DNA of 58,863 bases, from positions 1-58,863 of the forward strand of contig CAINUX010000271.1 of NCBI GenBank assembly GCA_903853895.1. Reading direction: 5' to 3'. The position numbers and the translations under genes were made by a program. Positions 17,689-25,823 of the stretch are shown here, piece by piece (positions within the stretch are counted from its first letter, which is position 1; each line of letters starts with the position of its first letter). The notes under the pieces were generated by a model. The model had not been told where the DNA came from. It saw only the letters and a program-made list of their open reading frames with translations, and searched no databases. Source of the DNA: an uncultured beta proteobacterium. GTDB lineage: Bacteria; Pseudomonadota; Gammaproteobacteria; Burkholderiales; Burkholderiaceae_C.

Positions 17689-18654
17689 TTATCGGGCAGA
17701 GGGGGGCGCAAAGCCCGGCTCACCGGGGCCGGGCACGGCCACGCCGTTACCCAGGATCAGCGACTGCGGGTTGTCGTTGACGGACTCCACCGCCCGGCCA
17801 ATATGGCGCACTGTGCGCGCCGTGTCGTCGGCCGTGCGGTTCAGGCGCGGCACCAGCGTGGCATTGAGTGTTTGGCCGGTGACCAGCAGGGCGTCGGTGC
17901 CCTGGGCGATCTTGTCCAGCGTGCCGCCGGGCTCGTTCATGCGGTCCGACATATCCTTGAATGCATCGGCCGACGCGCCCACTGAATCCGCGCTTTTCCC
18001 CAGCCGGTCTGAGGTGGCGCGCAGGCTCTTCAGCGTGACCGTGGTGTCCTGTGCCAGCACGGGCAAGTTGGCCTGTTCGATGTGCTGGGACAGCTGGCTG
18101 ATGCTGGCGGCGGCCTGGCCCATGCTGCCAATGGATTCCATCAGCTTCTTCTGATTGCTTGGCGCCAGCAGCTGGTTGACCCGCACGGAAACTTCTTCGA
18201 GCTGCGTCAGCAAACCGGCGCCCTGGTCAGAGAGGCGCGACAGCAGGCTCGGTCGCATGGGGATGCGCGCCAGCTTGTCGTCGGTGCTAATCAGTGCTTC
18301 CGGCGACTGGCCGGAATCGTCGAGCTGGATGAAGGCCAGGCCGGTGACGCCCTGAAAACCCAGCGTGGCAAAGGTCGAACGGGTAATGGGGGCCGTGTTG
18401 TCCACGGCAATGCGCACCATGACATTGCCCGGCGTCTCGGTGTCCAGCGCAATCGACTGGACACGTCCCACGGTCACACCCTTGTAGCGCACCCCGGCTT
18501 GGCGCTGCAGGCCGGTCACGCCCTCGCGGCTGGATATCTCGAACAGGCGGTGCTCGCCGGTGTCGCGGGTCAGCCAGGCCGCCAGCGCCACCAGCAGTGC
18601 CGCGACCAGCAGCACGAAGGCACCGGCTCCAATGGCGTGGGATTTGTTTTCCAT
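17689..18654 (-). CDS. MlaD/MCE-domain substrate-binding protein
   Basis: A 321-residue inner-membrane-anchored protein: one N-terminal membrane helix (AFVLLVAALLVALAAWL), one MCE domain (about 35-115, with GVTGLQRQAGVRYKGVTVGRV), then a long helical, coiled-coil-like region and a low-complexity Pro-rich tail. Such proteins form hexameric tunnels carrying phospholipid between inner membrane and periplasm. It lies 12 nt downstream of the ATPase gene. The length and tail are longer than in E. coli MlaD, closer to the PqiB/Mce4-like single-domain versions of betaproteobacteria. Confidence 0.87.
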   Translation of the reverse strand: MENKSHAIGAGAFVLLVAALLVALAAWLTRDTGEHRLFEISSREGVTGLQRQAGVRYKGVTVGRVQSIALDTETPGNVMVRIAVDNTAPITRSTFATLGFQGVTGLAFIQLDDSGQSPEALISTDDKLARIPMRPSLLSRLSDQGAGLLTQLEEVSVRVNQLLAPSNQKKLMESIGSMGQAAASISQLSQHIEQANLPVLAQDTTVTLKSLRATSDRLGKSADSVGASADAFKDMSDRMNEPGGTLDKIAQGTDALLVTGQTLNATLVPRLNRTADDTARTVRHIGRAVESVNDNPQSLILGNGVAVPGPGEPGFAPPSAR

Positions 18655-18666
18655 ACGTCTCTCTTT

Positions 18667-19458
18667 CTACACGTCTTGCGGATGCAGACGCAACAGCTCC
18701 AAAGCGCGAAGCCCCCGACCGCCCAGAAAAAACTCTCGCACAAACGGGTGGTCAAACGCAATCACCTCGCGCGGTGGCGCGTCCACAATCACATGCTTGT
18801 CAGCCACCACGGCCACCCGGGTGCTGATCTCGTAAATGGTATCCAGATCATGGGTCACCATGACCACGGTCAGGCCCAACTCCTGGTGCAGGGAGCGCAC
18901 CAGTGAGCAAAAAGCGTCCGAGCGGTCGGGGTCCAACCCGGCGGTGGGCTCGTCCAGCAGCAGCAGCGGCGGGTCCATGATCAGGGCGCGCGCCAGGGCG
19001 ACCCGCTTGATCATGCCGCCCGACAGATCGGCCGGCATCTTGTGGGCATGCGCCGGGTCGAGCCCCACCATTTGCAGCTTCACCATCACGGCGTCGCGCA
19101 CCAGGTCTTCGGGCAGGGCCTTGAGCTCACGCAGCGGAAAGGCAATGTTCTCCAGCACCGTGAAGGCGGAGTACAGCGCGCCGTGCTGGAACAGCATGCC
19201 CACACGGCTGGCCGCGCCCGCATGGGTCAGCTCCGCGGCGGGCCGCCCCAGCACCGTGATGCTGCCGCGCATGGGCGTCTCCAGCCCCAAAATCTGGCGC
19301 AACAGCACGGTCTTGCCACTGCCAGAGCCCCCCACGATGGACAGCAGCTCGCCCTTCTCAATCGTCAGGTTCAGGTCCTTGTGGATCAGCGTATCGACCC
19401 CGCCATTGCGGAACATGGACCAGAGGTTGCTGATCTGCACGACCGGTGGTGCGCTCAT
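18667..19458 (-). CDS. MlaF-like ABC transporter ATP-binding protein
   Basis: A 263-residue ATPase driving an MCE-type lipid transporter. Walker A is GGSGSGKT, the signature LSGGMIKRVALARAL (the MKR variant typical of MlaF/Ttg2A rather than GGQ), Walker B LLLLDEPTAGLD, and the H-loop is MVTHDLD. The ATG overlaps the permease stop (ATGA at 19455-19458). The longer open frame that extends to 20121 is out of register with the permease and is not coding. Confidence 0.9.
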   Translation of the reverse strand: MSAPPVVQISNLWSMFRNGGVDTLIHKDLNLTIEKGELLSIVGGSGSGKTVLLRQILGLETPMRGSITVLGRPAAELTHAGAASRVGMLFQHGALYSAFTVLENIAFPLRELKALPEDLVRDAVMVKLQMVGLDPAHAHKMPADLSGGMIKRVALARALIMDPPLLLLDEPTAGLDPDRSDAFCSLVRSLHQELGLTVVMVTHDLDTIYEISTRVAVVADKHVIVDAPPREVIAFDHPFVREFFLGGRGLRALELLRLHPQDV

Positions 19459-20597
19459 ATGCCCACATCCTTGAACACCACGGCAAACAGCGCGTCCACC
19501 AGAATCACCATGGTGATGGACGTCACCACCGAGGCGGTCGTGCCCTCCCCCAGGCTCTGGGTGTTGGGCTGGATGCGCAGCCCGTAGTGGCACCCGATCA
19601 GCGCAATCATCAGCCCGAACACCGTGGACTTGCCTACCGCCAGCCACAGGTTGGAGACCTGCACCGCCTTGGCCAGCGCTGTCACAAAGTAGGCCGGCGT
19701 CAACCCCATGACCAGGTCCGACGCCAGCATGCCGCCCAGCAATGCGGCCAGTGTGGTCCAGACCGCCAGCAAGGGCATGGCAATCGCCATCGCAATGGCC
19801 CGTGGCAGCACCAGCCGAAAGCCTTTGGGTATGCCCATGACCTTCATCGCGTCCAGCTCTTCGGTGACCCGCATCACGCCGATCTGCGCGGTGATGGCAG
19901 AGCCCGAGCGCCCGGCAATCAGGATGGCAGCAAGCACCGGGCCCAGTTCCCGGATCAAGGCGACACCCAGGATATTGACAATAAAGGCGTCGGCCCCAAA
20001 CTGGCGCAACTGCTGTGACATGAGGTAGGCCAACACCACGCCAATCAGGAACCCCACCAGCGCCGTGATCGGCAGGGCGGTGGCGCCAATGCGGTAGAGG
20101 TGCCCCGAGACATCGCGCCACGGGCCGGAGCGCGGTGCACGCACCAGTTGCACCGCATCAATCAACAACTGCCCCAGCAGGCGAACGGCACCCACCACGT
20201 GCTCTTCGACCCGCACCACCACGGCGCCCATGCGCAAAAACAGGTCCCAGGCCGTGACACGGCGCCGGGGTGGCAACACGGACGAGAACTGGGCCACCCG
20301 CTCCAGCATGGCGCGCTGCCGGGGCAGCGTGTGCAAGGTGTCCGGCCACTGGCGGTACCAGGTGTTCCACAGCAACTGGGCGCCGGTGTGGTCCATGCGC
20401 AGCACCGCGCGCAGATCCCATTGGCAGGCGTGACAGTCTTGTGGCACCGAACGCAGATCGGCCTGCAAGGCGTCCCAATGCGCCTCCACGGCCAATGACT
20501 CGGCGGTCCAGCGTCCATGCAAATGCGCGCAGGAGCCATCGGGCATCTGCTCGAAGATGACGCGGGGCTGAGAGTCCTCCAAGGCGGCCTGTGGCAT
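19455..20597 (-). CDS. MlaE-like ABC permease with N-terminal STAS-like domain
   Basis: A 380-residue inner-membrane protein. The C-terminal 250 residues are a MlaE permease (ALPITALVGFLIGVVLAYLMSQQLRQFGA, AGRSGSAITAQIGVMRVTEELDAMKVMG, and the terminal VDALFAVVFKDVGI). The first 120 residues form a soluble STAS/MlaB-like domain (SCAHLHGRWTAESL...LDLRAVLRMDHTGAQLL-type pattern), so the MlaB function appears fused to the permease. It is the first gene of the operon permease-ATPase-MCE-lipoprotein, divergent from the FAD oxidase gene. Confidence 0.87.
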   Translation of the reverse strand: MPQAALEDSQPRVIFEQMPDGSCAHLHGRWTAESLAVEAHWDALQADLRSVPQDCHACQWDLRAVLRMDHTGAQLLWNTWYRQWPDTLHTLPRQRAMLERVAQFSSVLPPRRRVTAWDLFLRMGAVVVRVEEHVVGAVRLLGQLLIDAVQLVRAPRSGPWRDVSGHLYRIGATALPITALVGFLIGVVLAYLMSQQLRQFGADAFIVNILGVALIRELGPVLAAILIAGRSGSAITAQIGVMRVTEELDAMKVMGIPKGFRLVLPRAIAMAIAMPLLAVWTTLAALLGGMLASDLVMGLTPAYFVTALAKAVQVSNLWLAVGKSTVFGLMIALIGCHYGLRIQPNTQSLGEGTTASVVTSITMVILVDALFAVVFKDVGI

Positions 20598-20689
20598 GGA
20601 TGAAACTGTTTACGGTGTTGACCGCATAGTAACGGCTGACGGGTCCATGCAAAATAGCGATTTGCCCCATACCGGCCCAGGAATCGCCC

Positions 20690-22381
20690 ATGACCGCTGC
20701 CACGACGTTTTCCCGCCGCGCCCCGCGCCGTTTCTGGGGCTGGGGCCAGCTTGATGCCACGCTGGATGCGCGCGAGCAGGCCACGGTCAAGACCATGGTC
20801 GAGCAGCTCGATGTTCCCTTTACCGAACGGCCGGTGCCACAGGTCCATGAATTTGCGCTGCCCGCGCCGCGGGTGGCTGCGCCACCCGCGCTCGCAGGGT
20901 GTTTTTCAGCCACGCCGCTGGACCGGCTCAACCACTGCGTGGGCAAGAGCTACGCCGACCTGGCGCGCATGTGGCTGCGCAGCGCGCCCACACCACCCGA
21001 CTGGGTGGCGTACCCGGATGACGAGCAGGCGGTCATCGACATTCTGGACTGGGCGCAAACCCACAACGTGGCCGTCATTCCCTACGGCGGCGGCAGCAGC
21101 GTGTGCGGCGGCGTGGAGGCCGCCGTGGGCGACAGCTACGCCGGCGTGGTATCCCTGGACCTGGAGCGCCTGAACCGCGTGCTGGAGGTGGACCCCGTGA
21201 GCCGCGCGGCACGCATCCAGGCCGGTGCACTGGGGCCGGAGCTGCAGGCACAGCTCAAGCCCCATGACCTGACGCTGCGCCACTTTCCGCAGAGTTTTGA
21301 GTTCTCGACGCTGGGCGGATGGATCGTCACCCGCGCCGGTGGCCACTACGCCACGCAGACCACGCACATCGATGATCTGGTGGAGTCCACCCGCCTGGTC
21401 ACGCCCGCCGGCGTGCTGCAGACGCGGCGCTTGCCAGGCTCGGGTGCGGGTCCGGCGCCGGACCGGCTGGTGCTGGGGTCTGAGGGCACGCTGGGTGTGC
21501 TGACCGAGGCCTGGGTACGCGTGCAAGCGCCGCCACGTTTTCGCGCGTCGGCCTCCATCCGTTTTACCGATTATTTTGCTGCGGCGCGCTGCGTGCGCGC
21601 GTTGTCGCAGTCGGGGTTGAACCCGGCCAACTGCCGTCTGCTGGACCCGCTGGAAACCGTGTTCTCAGGCGTCGGCGATGGCCGCTTTGCGATTCTGGTG
21701 CTGGGCTTCGAGTCAGCCGACCACCCGCTGCAGGCCTGGATGGAACGGGCACTGGAACTGGTGCGGGACCACGGTGGTGCGTACGACCTGGAGGCAGTAG
21801 CCCAGTCGCTGGCCACACAGGGCGGCGACGGCCACCGCAGTGGCGCGGCCGGTGCCTGGCGCGACGCCTTCCTGCGCATGCCCTACTGGCGCGACCCGGC
21901 TGTAGGCCTGGGCCTGATCATGGACACCTTTGAGACTGCCATCACCTGGGACCGGTTTGAGGCGTTTTACGAGAACGTCAAGGCCGATGTGGGTGCGGCA
22001 ATCGCACGCGCCACCGGCCAGGAGGCGTTGCTGTCCTGCCGCCTGACCCACGTCTACCCCGATGGCCCGGCGCCCTACTTCACCTTCGCCGCACGGGGCG
22101 GGGCCGACGGCAGCGTGGCCAGTGCGCTGGGCGCCTGGCGCGACATCAAGCAGGCTGCCAATGCGGCAGTCATTGCCCACGGCGGCACCAGCACCCACCA
22201 CCACGCGGTGGGGCGCGACCACCGCAGCGGCTACGAGCGCGAAGTGCCGGCGCTGTTTCGCCAGATGCTGGCCGCTGCCAAGCAGGTGGCCGACCCGCGC
22301 GGCATCATGAACCCCGGCGTGCTGCTGGACACCGTTGGCCGCCCGGTCGGCATCCGCGGCGCGCTGGAGCCAAACGCTTAA
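20690..22381 (+). CDS. FAD-linked oxidase of the alkyldihydroxyacetonephosphate synthase (AGPS) type
   Basis: A 563-residue flavoprotein. The N-terminal RRFWGWG and the VAO-fold FAD segment VAVIPYGGGSSVCGGVE are characteristic of the AGPS/D-lactate-dehydrogenase-like group. The C-terminal active-site STHHHAVGRDH contains the His triplet used by ether-lipid AGPS enzymes, and GIMNPGVLL closes the FAD domain. In bacteria such proteins may act on 2-hydroxy acids or make ether-lipid-like products; the neighbouring enoyl-CoA hydratase does not settle this. No Shine-Dalgarno is obvious. Confidence 0.85.
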   Translation: MTAATTFSRRAPRRFWGWGQLDATLDAREQATVKTMVEQLDVPFTERPVPQVHEFALPAPRVAAPPALAGCFSATPLDRLNHCVGKSYADLARMWLRSAPTPPDWVAYPDDEQAVIDILDWAQTHNVAVIPYGGGSSVCGGVEAAVGDSYAGVVSLDLERLNRVLEVDPVSRAARIQAGALGPELQAQLKPHDLTLRHFPQSFEFSTLGGWIVTRAGGHYATQTTHIDDLVESTRLVTPAGVLQTRRLPGSGAGPAPDRLVLGSEGTLGVLTEAWVRVQAPPRFRASASIRFTDYFAAARCVRALSQSGLNPANCRLLDPLETVFSGVGDGRFAILVLGFESADHPLQAWMERALELVRDHGGAYDLEAVAQSLATQGGDGHRSGAAGAWRDAFLRMPYWRDPAVGLGLIMDTFETAITWDRFEAFYENVKADVGAAIARATGQEALLSCRLTHVYPDGPAPYFTFAARGGADGSVASALGAWRDIKQAANAAVIAHGGTSTHHHAVGRDHRSGYEREVPALFRQMLAAAKQVADPRGIMNPGVLLDTVGRPVGIRGALEPNA

Positions 22382-22383
22382 GC

Positions 22384-22438
22384 CAAATCGGCCTCTAGCC
22401 CTCGTAGTTATTGAATGTATAGCTATTGTTTACATAGC
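22384..22438 (-). repeat. dispersed 55-nt palindromic element, copy D (intergenic)
   Basis: On the minus strand GCTAT (22438-22434), perfect ATAGC partner, and CGAGGGCT (22404-22397) after exactly 29 nt, then AGAGGCCGATTTG. This is the copy closest to the consensus. It begins 2 nt after the FAD oxidase stop and lies in the leader of the enoyl-CoA hydratase. Confidence 0.82.
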
Positions 22439-22471
22439 ATTCATCTCGAAAATCAAAAAAGGAGAATCCCC

Positions 22472-23266
22472 ATGACACAACCCACCACCCCCTTCACCTC
22501 GACGCCCGAGCTATCCGCAGAACAACGTGGCCCGGTGTTGTGGCTGACCATCACCCGCGAGGAACGGCGCAACGCCATGAGCCACGGCGTACTGGCCGGC
22601 ATGGCGCAGGCCATATCCGCGGCACAGACGAACCGCGAGATTCGCGTCATCGTCATCACCGGCGCCGGCACCAAGGCTTTTTGCGCCGGCGCCGACCTGC
22701 AGTCCGCCAATGCCTTCACCACCGACTACTCCGAGCCGCATGGCCACCTGGCACAACTTCTGCGCGTGGCCAAAGCCAGCACGGTGCCGCTGATCGCCCG
22801 CGTCAACGGCGCGTGCATGGCCGGCGGCATGGGCCTGATGAGCATGTGCGACATGGCGGTCAGCGCCAGCCACGCCGTGTTTGGCCTGCCCGAGGTCAAG
22901 GTCGGCGTGTTCCCGGCCCAGGTGCTCAGCGTGCTGCAGCACCTGATCCCACGGCGCAAACTGGCCGAGATGTGCCTGACCGGCGAGCCACTCACGTCGG
23001 CCCAGGCGCTGGAATACAACCTAGTGAACTACGTGGACGAAGATGTGGACGCCAAGCTACAGTGGCTGCTGGAGCGCCTGCTGGACAAGTCCCCCGCCGC
23101 CATTCGCCGCGGCCTGTACACCATGAAGAAGATCGAGGCCATGGCGTTTGAAGAAAGCATGTCCTTCACCGAAAGCCAGATCGCCCTCTTCACGCTGACC
23201 GAGGACGCCAAGGAAGGCCAGAAGGCGTTCCAGGAGAAGCGCAAGCCAGTCTGGGCCGGGCAGTAG
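22472..23266 (+). CDS. enoyl-CoA hydratase/isomerase family protein
   Basis: A 264-residue crotonase-fold enzyme. Oxyanion-hole segments are visible: ITGAGTKAFCAGADL (first) and NGACMAGGMGLMSMCDMAV (second). The N-terminal NAMSHGVL and C-terminal KEGQKAFQEKRKPVW agree with hydratases acting on acyl-CoA. The acid/base pair positions of E. coli FadB-type hydratases are not both obvious (GMGLMS and FGLPEVKVGVFPA), so hydratase versus isomerase cannot be decided. An AGGAGA Shine-Dalgarno 6 nt upstream fixes the ATG at 22472. It starts after repeat copy D. Confidence 0.87.
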   Translation: MTQPTTPFTSTPELSAEQRGPVLWLTITREERRNAMSHGVLAGMAQAISAAQTNREIRVIVITGAGTKAFCAGADLQSANAFTTDYSEPHGHLAQLLRVAKASTVPLIARVNGACMAGGMGLMSMCDMAVSASHAVFGLPEVKVGVFPAQVLSVLQHLIPRRKLAEMCLTGEPLTSAQALEYNLVNYVDEDVDAKLQWLLERLLDKSPAAIRRGLYTMKKIEAMAFEESMSFTESQIALFTLTEDAKEGQKAFQEKRKPVWAGQ

Positions 23267-23330
23267 CATCCAGTCAGCAAGAAAACAGAACGGGGAGTAG
23301 ACTCCTTCGACGCCAACCGCAGGAGGGTCT

Positions 23331-24179
23331 ATGTCTGCCAAAAATCGCGCTGTTGAGTCCGCATTGGTGTTGTTGAAATTGCTGACAGGATTCACACTTG
23401 TTGCAAGCGGGGCTGCCGCAACGGCCGACTGCTCGCGCCCCATTTCCGTACCGGCAGCGCCGACGGGCTTCAGCGTGATCACCAGTGGGGACAAGGTCTC
23501 GGGTGTGTATCCCGATGTGCTGCGCGAATTGGGGCCCAAGGCGGGCTGCAGTTTCAATTTTCCGGTCGTGCCCAGGGCCCGTCTGGACCACATGTTTTTC
23601 AAGACCGGCGAGGCCGACGTTTTGATACCCGCCAGCCGCTCAACCGAACGGGACAAGACCGCTTTGTTTGTGCCCTTGATCCAGGTCTCGCCAGCGCTCA
23701 TCAGCCTCAAAACCCGGCAACTGGGGATCACCAGCGTCAAACAGCTGGTTGAGAACCGTGCGCTGCGTGGTGCACTGGTGCGGTCTTTCAGTTACGGCGA
23801 TGAATACCAGGCGCTGTTGCTGGAGCTGGACAAGGACAAGCGCATTGACTACGTCACCGATCTGAATATCGTGGCCCGCATGCTGGCGGCCGGTCGCGTG
23901 GACTTCACCATCGTCGCGCCCACACTGATGTTCTCGTCCCTGGGCGAAAACGCCATGACGGTGGACCTGAATGACAAGTTGCAATACACCAGCCTGGAAG
24001 GTTTGAAGCGCATCGACAGCGGCGCCTATTTGTCTCGCACGTCGCTCGATCCCGCCGACCAGGACGCACTGCGCAAACTGTTCACCGACGCCGTCAAAAA
24101 CAACCTGCTGTGGAATACCTTCCTGAAGTACTACCCAACGGACGTTTTGCGCGGTGTTGTCACCCGGACCACGCCATAG
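23331..24179 (+). CDS. orphan periplasmic solute-binding protein (SBP_bac_3-like), paralogue 2
   Basis: A 282-residue exported protein, clear paralogue of 11067-11894. It shares the N-terminal Cys after the signal peptide, VPAAPTGFSV, SGVYPDVLREL, GCSFNF, VVPRARLDHMF, ADVLIPASRSTERD and later IDSGAYLSRTSLDPADQDALRKLF. The signal peptide runs to about residue 31. An AGGAGGG Shine-Dalgarno at the correct spacing supports the start. No transporter genes are adjacent, as for its paralogue. The ligand is unknown. Confidence 0.72.
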   Translation: MSAKNRAVESALVLLKLLTGFTLVASGAAATADCSRPISVPAAPTGFSVITSGDKVSGVYPDVLRELGPKAGCSFNFPVVPRARLDHMFFKTGEADVLIPASRSTERDKTALFVPLIQVSPALISLKTRQLGITSVKQLVENRALRGALVRSFSYGDEYQALLLELDKDKRIDYVTDLNIVARMLAAGRVDFTIVAPTLMFSSLGENAMTVDLNDKLQYTSLEGLKRIDSGAYLSRTSLDPADQDALRKLFTDAVKNNLLWNTFLKYYPTDVLRGVVTRTTP

Positions 24180-24283
24180 AGCCGAACGTTAGCGGACGAC
24201 CGACAGGTGGCCCGACTTCGTACGGACCAAGAGTACGTTCATGACGAATGGGGGGGGGTCGGGTTTCAGTCGGAACGAGATGA

Positions 24284-24781
24284 CTAAAGGTGCGACATGT
24301 CACGCAAATCGTGGCGCAAGTCCGACCGCGCCACGCCACGTGCATGAAGGGCGACCAGCAATTCAATGCGCCTGCGCAGCGAATGCAGTGTATTGAGCGT
24401 GGCGAGCGCCAAGTCCATGCTCTTGTCTTTGCGCGCAACCAATGGGTCATACGCCCAGGTAGCCGTTTCTGGCTGACCTCGCCAATGGGGGTGCTGGAAG
24501 GCGGTTTCTTGGTCCAGCGCGATCACAAAGTCCATGCGCGGTGCGCCGCTGCGGGTGAACTCGGTCCAAGGTTTGCAGCGCAACCCCGCGATGGACATGC
24601 CCGCAGTCTTGAGAGCGAGCAAAGCCCATTCGCTGGGTTGACCGTGCGACAGGGCCGGAACGCCGCAGGAAAATACCTTGAACCTCGATTGGCCGAGATG
24701 CCGCAGGCACGCTTCGGCAAGCAGACTTCGCGCGGCATTTTCACGGGATACAAACAAGACCGCAGTGTCAGAACGATGCAT
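24284..24781 (-). CDS. low-molecular-weight phosphatase-like protein lacking the catalytic cysteine
   Basis: A 165-residue protein of the LMW protein-tyrosine-phosphatase/arsenate-reductase fold. The P-loop, normally C-x5-R-S, reads FVSRENAARS: Ser12 replaces the nucleophilic Cys while Arg18 and Ser19 remain. The DP general-acid motif is present in YDPLVARKDKS. The C-terminal helix region (LRRRIELLVALHARGV) is typical. With Ser in place of Cys it is unlikely to be an active phosphatase by the family mechanism and may act as a phospho-residue-binding protein. It is preceded by no operon partner. Confidence 0.72.
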   Translation of the reverse strand: MHRSDTAVLFVSRENAARSLLAEACLRHLGQSRFKVFSCGVPALSHGQPSEWALLALKTAGMSIAGLRCKPWTEFTRSGAPRMDFVIALDQETAFQHPHWRGQPETATWAYDPLVARKDKSMDLALATLNTLHSLRRRIELLVALHARGVARSDLRHDLRDMSHL

Positions 24782-24986
24782 GCTGGCATATTAATCCAGG
24801 GATCGCCAGCCCGACGACGCTCAGAGCACACGTCCCCGCAAAAGAGCACTGACTTTATGACGCCTTCATGACAATTTGAGCGAATATTCAGGCATCTCTG
24901 CATTGGTGCTTCCTGCCTAAAGCAAGCGTCGACAAGATCCGCCCAGCGCGCTACAGTTTGCGGGGAATCGACCATAAGGAATCCAC

Positions 24987-25214
24987 ATGATGTCTCGTCA
25001 ACGGGAAGAGCGCAGCAGAGTCTTGGCTGAAATGAAGGACCGCTTTGGAGAGAATGACCCGATGGTTTCGCAATGGATGGGTGAGCTCCAGAACCATGTG
25101 CCATTTGAAGCCATCTACCCAGCGGAACGGCGCTCACACCCGCGTACCGTTCGACCCACTGGCTCTGCCAGAAGGACTGCCGCCATCGACTGCATCAGTA
25201 GCAGCACCCACTGA
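24987..25214 (+). CDS. small hypothetical protein, possibly frameshifted
   Basis: A 75-residue ORF with an AAGGA Shine-Dalgarno 7 nt before the ATG and a TACAGT hexamer upstream. Residues 1-46 look like genuine protein (highly charged, helix-prone: QREERSRVLAEMKDRFGEND), whereas the last 28 residues are Arg/Ser/Thr-rich. In the next frame the overlapping sequence reads HTRVPFDPLALPEGLPPST and continues to a stop at 25251, which looks more protein-like. A single-base indel near 25125-25135, real or a sequencing error, would join the two. The function is unknown. Confidence 0.4.
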   Translation: MMSRQREERSRVLAEMKDRFGENDPMVSQWMGELQNHVPFEAIYPAERRSHPRTVRPTGSARRTAAIDCISSSTH

Positions 25215-25274
25215 TCCTGTGCTGCCCAAGGCTGGGCATGCCAGTCAATAGAACGTCTCTTCCGCCCTGCGGGT

Positions 25275-25823
25275 TTATGGAGCCTGCACCACCCGCACAT
25301 GGGCCTGTTGCAGCGCCTTGTAGACCCGAATGCGCCGCGCCTGTGGCCACCAGTCATATAGGAAAATCTGCAGGGGCCGCCACATGGCAACCCAGCCAAC
25401 GATGGTCAGACTCTCCCGCGCGATGGTGGCCGCCGTACTGGAGCCCGGTCGCCCGATGGCGTCGGCAGCTATCAAACACAGCGTCACAAATGCCAGGCCA
25501 ATGAGCAAACTGGCACGACCCTGCTTGAGCAACTGGCTCAACTCGCCACGCACCAGGCCAGTCTTGTACTTGAAGAAGTTGTGAATCGCGTCGGCCACCA
25601 ATGCGCCGGGGTCGCCCTCGGGTGGTGGTCTTTCCAGATGAACGGTAATGTGCAGGCGGCCCTCATGTGAAAACCCCATGGCCCAGGTTTCGATGAAAGC
25701 CTCGGCCTCGCGGTCCAGGTCCTTGTTCAAGAAGGGCGTGGGGTCCATCGAATTGAAGAGCTGCCCCAGCTCGCGCACGCGCAACTCCAGATGGTGGATA
25801 GGGACGTTGCCACTTTTGCTCAT
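25275..25823 (-). CDS. hypothetical membrane protein coupled to the P-type ATPase
   Basis: A 182-residue protein with a soluble N-terminal half (HHLELRVRELGQLFNSMDPTPFLNKDL...) and two predicted membrane segments (SLLIGLAFVTLCLIAADAIG and an adjacent TIVGWVAMWRPLQIFLY). I do not recognise the family. Its ATG overlaps the ATPase stop (ATGA at 25820-25823), so it is translated with the ATPase and may be an accessory subunit. Confidence 0.68.
   Translation of the reverse strand: MSKSGNVPIHHLELRVRELGQLFNSMDPTPFLNKDLDREAEAFIETWAMGFSHEGRLHITVHLERPPPEGDPGALVADAIHNFFKYKTGLVRGELSQLLKQGRASLLIGLAFVTLCLIAADAIGRPGSSTAATIARESLTIVGWVAMWRPLQIFLYDWWPQARRIRVYKALQQAHVRVVQAP

Noticed and set aside
19459..20121. 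N-terminal extension of the MlaF-like ATPase frame
   Set aside because: It lies in another frame of the permease gene; the ATPase is full length from 19458.
24250..24258. run of nine G residues as a phase-variation tract
   Set aside because: It lies outside coding sequence, 25 nt beyond a stop codon, and no promoter element is near it.
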